Shown here: positions 1-5,775 of the stretch, piece after piece | How the letters are laid out: every line of letters starts with the position of its first letter | Numbering within the stretch: position 1 is the stretch's first letter | Source of the DNA: Candidatus Omnitrophota bacterium | Lineage (GTDB): Bacteria; Omnitrophota; Gorgyraeia; 2-01-FULL-45-10 | Length of the DNA: 12,717 nt | Direction of reading: 5' to 3' | NCBI GenBank assembly: GCA_028716065.1 | Contig: JAQUQN010000024.1 | Span: forward strand, 1 to 12,717 | Notes under the pieces: model-generated | The model's input: only the letters and a program-made list of their open reading frames with translations | Database searches by the model: none | Told to the model about the DNA's origin: nothing | Made by a program: the position numbers and the translations under genes

Positions 1-1
1 T

Positions 2-2299
2 AAGGAAGTAGATGTAGACGCAATTTTATCCGAAAACGCCAAGAAGGTATTGGAGAAGAGATACCTGAAGAAGACCGAATCGGGCAAAGTCCTCGAGACG
101 CCCTACGACATGTTCCGCCGCGTAGCGAACAACATCGCAAAGGCGGATTCGAACTATGGCAGAAGCGGAGAAGAGATCTTAAATACAGAGGAAGAGTTCT
201 TCGACATGATGGCGAGCCTGGAATTCCTTCCCAATTCTCCGACGTTGATGAACGCCGGCAGGGAGTTGCAGCAACTCTCCGCGTGTTTCGTCTTATCCAT
301 AGATGATTCGATGGAATCGATATTCGACACCATCAGAGATACGGCACTCATACATAAATCCGGAGGAGGGACAGGTTTCAGTTTTTCCAGGCTTCGCGGC
401 AAAAATTCTCCAGTACGGTCCACGGGCGGGATATCGAGCGGCCCGGTCTCCTTCATGAAGGTATTCAACGCGGCGACGCAGGCGGTAAAGCAGGGAGGAA
501 CGCGCCGCGGCGCGAACATGGGGATACTTCGCGTGGACCATCCCGACATACTGGAATTCATAACATGCAAGGAGAGCGACAAGGAGATAACGAATTTCAA
601 TATCTCCGTGGGGGTCACCGAAGATTTTATAAAAAGGGCGCAGGATAACAAAGAATACGACCTGATAGATCCCCGTTCCAAAAAGGCCGTCGGAAAACTG
701 AACGCCAAAGAGGTATTGGACCTCATGGTCAAGATGGCGTGGAAGAACGGCGAACCCGGAATGATATTCCTCGACAGGATGAACAAGGATAACCCAACGC
801 CGAAGGCGGGCGAGATAGAATCTACGAACCCTTGTGGAGAACAACCGTTATTGCCATACGAGAGCTGCAATCTCGGTTCGATAAATCTTTCAAAGTTCGT
901 GTCAGGCGGCAGCATGGACTGGGAACGCCTCGGTGAGGTGGTCCATAAGGCGGTCCATTTCCTGGATAACGTGATAGACATGAACTCCTACCCCCTGGAA
1001 AGGATAGCCCAGACGACAAAAACGAACCGCAAGATAGGGTTGGGCGTAATGGGTTTCGCGGACATGCTTCTCATGCTCCGTGTCAGCTACGATTCCGACG
1101 AGGCGATCCGCCTGGCGGAAGACGTCATGAAATTTATTCTCGATAAGGCGCGCTTGGCATCGGAAAGGCTGGCTGATAAAAGAGGGGCATTCCCCAATTT
1201 CAAGGGCAGCCTGTTTGAGAACGAAGGGGCAAGGCCTTTAAGGAACGCGACCCTGACGACCATAGCGCCGACCGGAACACTTTCGATAATCGCGAATTCA
1301 TCAAGCGGGATAGAGCCCATCTTCGCCATTTCATACGTGCGGAATATAATGGATAATACGCGGCTCGTGGAGGTGCATCCCTATTTCAAGGAAGTCGCCA
1401 AGCAGATGGGGTTCTATTCGCCCGAGCTCATGGAGCTGATAGCCGAAAAAGGGACGATCGAGGGTTTGAAAGATATTCCGGAGGATATTCAAAGGGTCTT
1501 TGTCACGGCGCATGATATCGATCCCATCTGGCATATAAAGATGCAGGCGGCGTTCCAGAAATATACAAATAACGCGGTATCCAAGACGGTCAATCTTCCG
1601 GCTGAAGCTACCGTTGATGACGTGCATAAGATCTATATCCTGGCCAATGAAATGGGTTGCAAGGGCGTGACCATATATAGGGACAAGTCGAGGGAAGAGC
1701 AGGTATTGAATAAATCTCAAGCCAAGGAAGGCGATAAGCAGGCTGCCATAGTAAAGATCATCCCGAGGCCGCGGCCGGTAGTTACTGTCGGTACCACAAC
1801 CAAGATAGCTACAGGATGTGGCAACCTCTATATCACGATAAATGAGGATGAAAAAGGCCTGCCCTTTGAGGTATTCATGCACATGGGTAAGGCCGGAGGT
1901 TGCGCGATGAGCCAACTGGAAGCGATAGGGAGGCTTGTCTCCCTGGCGTTCAGGTCAGGTATAGAGACCAATTCTATAATAGAGCAATTACGTGGTATAA
2001 GGTGCCCTTCGCCAAGTTGGGAAAAGGGCGGAAGGATATTCTCCTGCAGCGATGCGATAGCCCGCGCCATAGAGAGAAGCATGCATAGTGTTAAAGATAA
2101 ATCGCCGCGTAGTCAGTTAAATATAGTAAAGTCAGAACCGGAAAAAGTGATTGAAGCACAAGAGTCGGGGGCGTCTTTTAAGGCAACGGATGTTAAGGTG
2201 GCAAATATAGTAGGAGTATGCCCGGATTGCGGAAGCGCTCTATGGCATATAGAAGGTTGCATGGTCTGTAAATCCTGCGGCTATTCTAAGTGTGGCTAA
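2..2299 (+). CDS. nrdJ: Adenosylcobalamin-dependent (class II) ribonucleotide reductase, 5' end outside window
   Basis: This enzyme reduces ribonucleotides to deoxyribonucleotides in the cytoplasm, using vitamin B12 as the radical source, so it needs no oxygen. The frame is open from base 2 with no stop, and the residues before the TTG at 50 (KEVDVDAILSENAKKV) look like normal family sequence. The true start therefore lies upstream, and 765 residues are visible. Numbering from base 2, Cys95 (LSACFVL) and Cys289 (YESCNLGS) fit the redox cysteine pair. NPCGE at 276-280 carries the thiyl-radical Cys278 with Asn276 and Glu280. The 11-residue spacing between Cys278 and Cys289 matches class II enzymes. 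A PTGTLS phosphate-binding loop follows. A TSCPD-type domain begins near residue 600 (TGCGNLY), and a cysteine-rich tail (CPDCG...CMVCKSCGYSKCG, 740-765) resembles a zinc ribbon and probably shuttles reducing equivalents. Identification is very secure. Confidence 0.96.
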   Translation, partial: KEVDVDAILSENAKKVLEKRYLKKTESGKVLETPYDMFRRVANNIAKADSNYGRSGEEILNTEEEFFDMMASLEFLPNSPTLMNAGRELQQLSACFVLSIDDSMESIFDTIRDTALIHKSGGGTGFSFSRLRGKNSPVRSTGGISSGPVSFMKVFNAATQAVKQGGTRRGANMGILRVDHPDILEFITCKESDKEITNFNISVGVTEDFIKRAQDNKEYDLIDPRSKKAVGKLNAKEVLDLMVKMAWKNGEPGMIFLDRMNKDNPTPKAGEIESTNPCGEQPLLPYESCNLGSINLSKFVSGGSMDWERLGEVVHKAVHFLDNVIDMNSYPLERIAQTTKTNRKIGLGVMGFADMLLMLRVSYDSDEAIRLAEDVMKFILDKARLASERLADKRGAFPNFKGSLFENEGARPLRNATLTTIAPTGTLSIIANSSSGIEPIFAISYVRNIMDNTRLVEVHPYFKEVAKQMGFYSPELMELIAEKGTIEGLKDIPEDIQRVFVTAHDIDPIWHIKMQAAFQKYTNNAVSKTVNLPAEATVDDVHKIYILANEMGCKGVTIYRDKSREEQVLNKSQAKEGDKQAAIVKIIPRPRPVVTVGTTTKIATGCGNLYITINEDEKGLPFEVFMHMGKAGGCAMSQLEAIGRLVSLAFRSGIETNSIIEQLRGIRCPSPSWEKGGRIFSCSDAIARAIERSMHSVKDKSPRSQLNIVKSEPEKVIEAQESGASFKATDVKVANIVGVCPDCGSALWHIEGCMVCKSCGYSKCG

Positions 2300-2330
2300 A
2301 GTAAGGTATCAAATAAAAAGACCTCAACCC

Positions 2331-2358
2331 TTGCCAAATCCTAATTATATGGTAAACT
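2331..2358 (+). promoter_or_regulatory. Candidate sigma70-type promoter for the MscS-like gene
   Basis: TTGCCA (2331-2336) is followed, 16 bp later, by TAAACT (2353-2358), which is preceded by TG at -15/-14 as in an extended -10. Transcription would start near 2365, giving a leader of about 20 bases that contains the strong ribosome site GGGAGG (2375-2380) ahead of the ATG at 2387. A perfect TATAAT also occurs at 2363-2368, but it has no -35 partner at proper spacing and would start transcription inside the ribosome site. This is a sequence-match prediction only. Confidence 0.45.
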
Positions 2359-2386
2359 TACTTATAATTAAAGAGGGAGGTGCTTT

Positions 2387-3061
2387 ATGAATTGGTTGAC
2401 AGTAGTTGTTGCTGATCCTGTCAAGGCAATGGTGATAAAGATAGGGAGTTATATCCCTACCCTGCTAGGCGCCATAGCAATACTTATAATCGGTTGGATG
2501 ATAGCGAAGCTTCTTGAGACTATGGTTACGAAAGTGCTCAGGACGGTAAAATTGGATATGGCGAGCGACAAGGCCGGTATCACTAACATACTGGCTCAGG
2601 GTGACATAAAAATGACGCTCTCCGAACTGTTTGGCGCTATCGTATATTGGGTGGTTGTGCTTATCTCTTTTGTCACGGCTCTGAACGCCCTGAACCTTAC
2701 GATTGCCGCGGATCTCTTGTCCAGGCTGGTCGAATATGTGCCCAATATAATATCGGCGATATTCGTGCTGGTATTGGGGTCGTTCCTGGCAGGTTTCATG
2801 GGGGCAATAGTGCGTACTTCGATGAGCAATGCGGGCTTAGGCAATGCCAAGCTGCTTGGCAAGATAACGCAGGTCATACTGATTATCTTCGCTACGATAA
2901 TTGCAATTCAACAGCTGAACGTTGCCACGGCATTGATCGCTCTGGCGGTTAATGTTGTCCTCGCATCGATCGGTATCGGTATAGCCCTGGCATTCGGCCT
3001 TGGCTGTAAGGATATCGCGGGAAAATACGTATCGGATCTGATAAACCAGCTGAAGAAATAA
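2387..3061 (+). CDS. MscS-like conserved TM-helix membrane protein, lacking a visible MscS beta-domain
   Basis: The product is a 224-residue integral membrane protein of the 'conserved TM helix' type related to small-conductance mechanosensitive channels. Hydrophobic segments lie at roughly 20-43, 84-107, 115-141, 158-177 and 181-206. The order is an N-terminal helix, an amphipathic linker rich in charged residues (44-80), then the helix bundle. The C-terminal GLGCKDIAGKYV resembles the Gly-rich turn that follows the pore helix in this group (commonly GLGGKDxA), with Cys in place of one Gly. The cytoplasmic beta-barrel and vestibule of true MscS are absent, so channel function is uncertain. 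A membrane organiser or a small-ion pore are alternatives. The start is well supported by GGGAGG seven bases upstream of ATG. It appears monocistronic, with a promoter in front and a strong terminator behind. Confidence 0.8.
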   Translation: MNWLTVVVADPVKAMVIKIGSYIPTLLGAIAILIIGWMIAKLLETMVTKVLRTVKLDMASDKAGITNILAQGDIKMTLSELFGAIVYWVVVLISFVTALNALNLTIAADLLSRLVEYVPNIISAIFVLVLGSFLAGFMGAIVRTSMSNAGLGNAKLLGKITQVILIIFATIIAIQQLNVATALIALAVNVVLASIGIGIALAFGLGCKDIAGKYVSDLINQLKK

Positions 3062-3076
3062 GAATATAAACTGGTT

Positions 3077-3113
3077 AAAAAAAGAGGCGCTTTGTACAAA
3101 GCGCCTCTTTTTT
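3077..3113. terminator. Bidirectional rho-independent terminator between the MscS-like gene and hemW
   Basis: A perfect palindrome runs from 3078 to 3113. An A-run (3077-3083) leads into GAGGCGCTTT, a GTAC tetraloop (3094-3097), then AAAGCGCCTC and a T-run (3108-3113). Read on either strand, it gives a GC-rich stem followed by at least six U residues. It sits between the convergent ends of the + strand membrane protein (stop 3061) and hemW (stop 3138), so it can serve both. Confidence 0.93.
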
Positions 3114-3137
3114 ATTTGGGAAAACGTCGGACGACGA

Positions 3138-4262
3138 CTACAAAAATTCGCTCGATACCATATCGCAGAGCAATAATCCTTTCCGCTTTAGATGTACGCC
3201 TGTTAGAATGCCGTTCTCCTTCCTATATTTTAATAGGCCGTTTTCGATCAATTTCGGGATGGCCCTCTTTTCGAGTTCCTGAAAATCGAAACCGGTCTTT
3301 TCTTTAAACCAGGCAAAGTCTATGCCATCCCTGGTCCTTATCTTAACGGCCGCCGTTTCCTTAGCACGTCTTACGGGTGAGAGTTTCTCGCTTGAAACAA
3401 CAGGCGTCTTTTTCATCTCCATCCTTCTTATATATTCCCCGACATCACGGATATTCGCTTCTCTGACACCATCTATATAGGAGACGGCAGAGGCTCCCAG
3501 TCCCATGTAAGAATTATTATTCCAATAATTCAGATTATGCCTGCACTCATAGCCGGCTTTGGCGAAGTTCGACACTTCGTATTGGCCGAATCCGCGTACG
3601 GCAAGGCCCTCGATGGCAGCCTCATACATGCCGGCGGCGAGATCGTCCGCGAGCGGCTTCACGCTGCCATTCTTCACCGCCTCGAATAACGGAGTGGATT
3701 TTTCATACGTGAGACTGTAAGACGAGATGTGCGTTAAGGGTAATTTCACTGCCTCCTCGATCTCTTTTTTCCATGCCTCGATATTCTCTTCCCAGACCCC
3801 GAATATCAGGTCGATACCTATGTTTTTAAAACCTCTTTTTGAGGCGAGCCAGACCGCTTCTTTTGCCTTCCGTGAATCATGGATCCTTCCCAGCATCCTC
3901 AATTTCTTGTCCCTGAAGGATTGGGCGCCGATGCTCAACCGGTTTATCCCTGAATCCAGGAACAACTTTACTTTATCCTCATCGAGGCTTTCCGGATTCG
4001 CCTCGATCGTGAATTCGGTATCTTGTTTGAGGCATTTTTGAAGCGATTTCAATAATTTACTCAATAGCGTCTCCTCCAGCGCTGTCGGCGTGCCGCCACC
4101 AATATAGATTGTCGAAAATTGTTGATTGAGGCCTTCTATTTGCGGAATGAGAACGTCGATATATGCCGTGGCGAGGCCATTGTCGTAAATGACGCTGTAA
4201 AAATCGCAGTAAAGACACTTGCGCTTACAGAAAGGTATATGGATATATAGAGATGTAGCCAT
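3138..4262 (-). CDS. hemW: Radical SAM heme chaperone HemW (HemN-like)
   Basis: This is a cytoplasmic radical SAM protein of 374 residues. HemW proteins bind heme and deliver it to targets; they were long annotated as oxygen-independent coproporphyrinogen oxidase. The 4Fe-4S motif PFCKRKCLYCDF (Cys12, Cys16, Cys19) ends in CDF. True HemN has a further Cys at that point, which argues for HemW. GGGTPT (55-60) is the SAM-binding glycine motif, and HNLNYW (242-247) is the family signature before the C-terminal HemN_C region. I start at ATG 4262 (MATSLYIHIPF), because homologues begin just before this strand. The frame is open further up to a TTG at 4301, but that stretch overlaps a consensus promoter and has no ribosome site. 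No Shine-Dalgarno precedes ATG 4262. The gene is isolated and read against all its neighbours. Confidence 0.93.
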   Translation of the reverse strand: MATSLYIHIPFCKRKCLYCDFYSVIYDNGLATAYIDVLIPQIEGLNQQFSTIYIGGGTPTALEETLLSKLLKSLQKCLKQDTEFTIEANPESLDEDKVKLFLDSGINRLSIGAQSFRDKKLRMLGRIHDSRKAKEAVWLASKRGFKNIGIDLIFGVWEENIEAWKKEIEEAVKLPLTHISSYSLTYEKSTPLFEAVKNGSVKPLADDLAAGMYEAAIEGLAVRGFGQYEVSNFAKAGYECRHNLNYWNNNSYMGLGASAVSYIDGVREANIRDVGEYIRRMEMKKTPVVSSEKLSPVRRAKETAAVKIRTRDGIDFAWFKEKTGFDFQELEKRAIPKLIENGLLKYRKENGILTGVHLKRKGLLLCDMVSSEFL

Positions 4263-4269
4263 GGGGTAT

Positions 4270-4297
4270 ATTATAGAGGAAGCAAGCCATTCTTCAA
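4270..4297 (-). promoter_or_regulatory. Promoter of hemW, abutting the start codon
   Basis: On the minus strand, TTGAAG (4297-4292) and a perfect TATAAT (4275-4270) are separated by 16 bp. Only seven bases lie between the -10 box and the A of the ATG at 4262, so transcription should start at or within a base or two of the start codon. The predicted mRNA would be leaderless, which fits the absence of a ribosome-binding site. Confidence 0.6.
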
Positions 4298-4300
4298 TCA

Positions 4301-4496
4301 ATTTTTTTCGGCTTTAGGTAAGCAGGCGTTTACTTTTGTGGCCGCCTCCGCTTGCCGTCCCGTTACATTAGGCATGTAACGGGACTGTGAATAAAAATGC
4401 GATGGTAAAGCCTGGACCGCCATAATGTATCGCATTTTTATACAGTCGCTCCGGCTTACCACAAAAGTTCCGCCATCAGTAAGAAGCCGAAAAAAT
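4301..4496. repeat. Nested fold-back (inverted-repeat) element of about 196 bp
   Basis: Four sets of complementary arms are visible. The outer arms TTTTTTCGGCTT (4303-4314) and AAGCCGAAAAAA (4484-4495) match perfectly over 12 bp. ACTTTTGTGG (4332-4341) pairs with CCACAAAAGT (4459-4468). Inside them, GTCCCGTTACAT (4357-4368) and ATGTAACGGGAC (4374-4385) form a 12-bp hairpin with a TAGGC loop. ATAAAAATGCGAT (4391-4403) pairs with ATCGCATTTTTAT (4429-4441) around a 25-base loop, and GACTGT (4383-4388) can add to ACAGTC (4442-4447). The last pairing uses bases of the previous hairpin, so the two are partly exclusive. No open frame of note lies inside. It may be a MITE-like or other non-autonomous repeat, an untranslated RNA, or a regulatory fold; the sequence alone does not decide. 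Its left edge almost touches the hemW -35 box. Confidence 0.7.
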
Positions 4497-4529
4497 TTAC
4501 GAATAATAAGTGAGCCTTGCCACTTCTTT

Positions 4530-4585
4530 TTAAGGTCGCAGATTGCGACCTTAATCTTGAAGTCACAATTTGTGATTTCAAGATT
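4530..4585. repeat. Two back-to-back near-perfect hairpins
   Basis: The first is TTAAGGTCGCA (4530-4540), loop GAT, then TGCGACCTTAA (4544-4554), an 11-bp perfect stem. The second shares the AA at 4553-4554. It runs AATCTTGAAGTCACA (4553-4567), loop ATT, then TGTGATTTCAAGATT (4571-4585), 15 pairs with a single G-T wobble. Only four Ts follow, so neither is a convincing terminator. Read from 4530 in frame, the pair encodes LRSQIATLILKSQFVIS and then reaches a stop at 4593, with no start codon upstream. That phrase recalls a segment of ORF6N/KilA-N-type proteins, so this could be a gene scrap or a palindromic repeat of a kind found inside such genes. Confidence 0.75.
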
Positions 4586-4713
4586 TTATGAATAGGAAAT
4601 AGAAGAAGCAAATAGAAGCCAGGGCCCCCGACCATTTTTGAGAAACGGTAATCGTTCCTAATTTTTTAATGTATTGCAGGGTGTGAAAAATTTTTTAAGG
4701 TGACACGACCGCA

Positions 4714-4898
4714 GCCTTTTGCCCGGACAAGCAGCCCATGGGATGGGGGTGTCCGCCGCTACAGGATTGCATGATGGTAAGCCCGCGCCCCAGCTTTAGA
4801 TAGTCCTGTTGCAGGCAATCCTGGCGGACATACAGACACCAATTAGCTATACACTTTGTCTATTGTGAACCCCATGGGCTGCAAGGAGGACAAAAGGC
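4714..4898. ncRNA. Candidate structured RNA of about 185 nt (rod-like fold, strand uncertain)
   Basis: Collinear complementary arms build one long rod. GCCTTTTG (4714-4721) pairs with CAAAAGGC (4891-4898). GCAGCCCATGGG (4731-4742) pairs with CCCATGGGCTGC (4871-4882). GTCCGCC (4751-4757) pairs with GGCGGAC (4823-4829), and AGGATTGC (4763-4770) pairs with GCAATCCT (4815-4822). Between the 12-bp stem and the 7-bp stem lies a very lopsided bubble, 8 bases on one side and 41 on the other. The apex is a 44-base region. Size and shape (closing stem, central open bubble, terminal stem) recall 6S RNA, but I cannot recognise a conserved 6S sequence, and no clear promoter or U-run terminator is seen on either strand. 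A fold-back repeat element is the main alternative. There is no open reading frame of note. Confidence 0.4.
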
Positions 4899-4900
4899 GA

Positions 4901-4948
4901 GGGAGTGGCAGGACCCTAAAAAATTTGTTTCCAAAAAATTGCCCTCCC
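4901..4948. repeat. Small hairpin just upstream of the gpmA promoter
   Basis: GGGAG-T-GGCA (4901-4910) pairs with TGCC-CTCCC (4940-4948), nine pairs with one bulged T, around a 29-base A/T-rich loop. It ends two bases before the gpmA -35 box and starts two bases after the closing arm of the rod-like structure at 4714-4898. There is no U-run behind it, so a terminator role is not supported. Confidence 0.4.
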
Positions 4949-4950
4949 GA

Positions 4951-4979
4951 TTGCGTTTAGGCCGCGTTTGTGTTAAAAT
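4951..4979 (+). promoter_or_regulatory. Promoter of the gpmA-purH-folC-mnmE operon
   Basis: TTGCGT (4951-4956) and TAAAAT (4974-4979) are spaced by 17 bp, and TG at 4971-4972 gives an extended -10. The predicted start near 4986 leaves a leader of about 28 bases containing AAGGAGAT (4999-5006) at good distance from the ATG at 5014. Confidence 0.6.
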
Positions 4980-5013
4980 ACAATTCCCTGAAAATCAAAA
5001 GGAGATAGCCAAG

Positions 5014-5772
5014 ATGAAGAAGATCGTATTGCTGCGGCATGGCGAAAGCACCTGGAACAAGGAGAACCGCTTCACGGGCTGGACCGATGTGGACCTGTCC
5101 GAGAAAGGGGTCATAGAGGCGAACAAGGCCGGCGATGTCCTCAAGAAAGAGAAGTTCGTATTCGATATCGCGTATACATCCGTGTTAAAGAGGGCGATAA
5201 GGACGCTCTGGATCGTCATGGACAAGATGGACCTGATGTGGATACCGGTGATGAATTCATGGAGGCTGAACGAGAGGCATTACGGCGCGCTCCAGGGGCT
5301 TAACAAGTCCGAGATGGCCGCGAAATTCGGCGAGGAGCAGGTTCTCATATGGAGGCGAAGTTACGATGTCCCTCCTCCGGCCCTCGAGAAGAACGATCCG
5401 CGTTCACCTGCCAATGACCCGCGTTATAAAGACCTGGATGTAAAGGATATCCCTCTTACCGAATGTTTGAAAGATACGGTCGCGAGGTTCCTGCCTTATT
5501 GGCATGAAACTATAGCCCCGGCTGTCAAAAGCGGCAAGCGCGTCATAATCGCGGCCCACGGGAACAGCCTCAGGGCCCTGGTGAAATATCTCGACAACGT
5601 GTCCGATAAAGATATAGTGAGCCTCAATATTCCTACGGGACTACCGCTCGTCTATGAGCTTACAGATGATCTGAAGCCCGTGAAGAGTTATTATCTGGGA
5701 GATCCGGAAGAAGTGAAGAAGGCGATGGAAGCGGTTGCCAATCAGGGCAAGGCAAAAAAAGGAAAGGGATGA
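5014..5772 (+). CDS. gpmA: 2,3-bisphosphoglycerate-dependent phosphoglycerate mutase
   Basis: The enzyme interconverts 3- and 2-phosphoglycerate in glycolysis and gluconeogenesis in the cytoplasm, through a phospho-histidine intermediate. The 252-residue product has the family start LLRHGEST, with His9 as the phosphorylated residue, then Arg60 (VLKRAIRT), Glu87 in RLNERHYG and His182 in AAHGNSLRA. All are offset by a constant two residues from the E. coli enzyme, whose length is nearly the same. The FTGWTDVDLSEKG signature is intact. I use ATG 5014 rather than an in-frame TTG at 4939, because AAGGAGAT lies just ahead of the ATG and homologues begin exactly here. It heads the operon, and the next gene starts three bases after its stop. 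The C-terminal tail (QGKAKKGKG) is Lys/Gly rich. Confidence 0.97.
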   Translation: MKKIVLLRHGESTWNKENRFTGWTDVDLSEKGVIEANKAGDVLKKEKFVFDIAYTSVLKRAIRTLWIVMDKMDLMWIPVMNSWRLNERHYGALQGLNKSEMAAKFGEEQVLIWRRSYDVPPPALEKNDPRSPANDPRYKDLDVKDIPLTECLKDTVARFLPYWHETIAPAVKSGKRVIIAAHGNSLRALVKYLDNVSDKDIVSLNIPTGLPLVYELTDDLKPVKSYYLGDPEEVKKAMEAVANQGKAKKGKG

Positions 5773-5775
5773 GAA

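Noticed and set aside
154..981. A 275-codon open frame on the minus strand within nrdJ
   Set aside because: It lies antisense to a strongly conserved enzyme, resembles no protein I know, and is explained by the codon pattern of nrdJ. The same applies to other long antisense frames inside purH, mnmE and hemW.
2363..2368. Perfect TATAAT as the -10 box for the MscS-like gene
   Set aside because: No -35 lies at 16-18 bp, and transcription would start inside the ribosome site. TTGCCA-16-TAAACT is the better pair.
3092..3307. Open frame of 71 codons on the + strand over the terminator and the hemW 3' end
   Set aside because: It starts inside the terminator hairpin, has no ribosome site, and is antisense to hemW.
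4263..4301. TTG at 4301 as the hemW start (13 extra residues)
   Set aside because: The extension contains the promoter -10 and -35 boxes, lacks a ribosome site, and homologues begin at MATSLYIHIPF.
4530..4587. The twin hairpins as a rho-independent terminator
   Set aside because: Only four Ts follow on the + strand, the stems are not GC-rich next to a U-tract, and no gene ends nearby on either strand.
4714..4898. Assignment as tmRNA, RNase P RNA, SRP RNA or a cobalamin riboswitch
   Set aside because: None of the conserved sequence blocks of these RNAs is visible. 6S RNA remains only a shape-based suggestion.
4939..5013. TTG at 4939 as the gpmA start
   Set aside because: The extension covers the promoter and the Shine-Dalgarno, whereas ATG 5014 is ideally placed and matches the family N-terminus.
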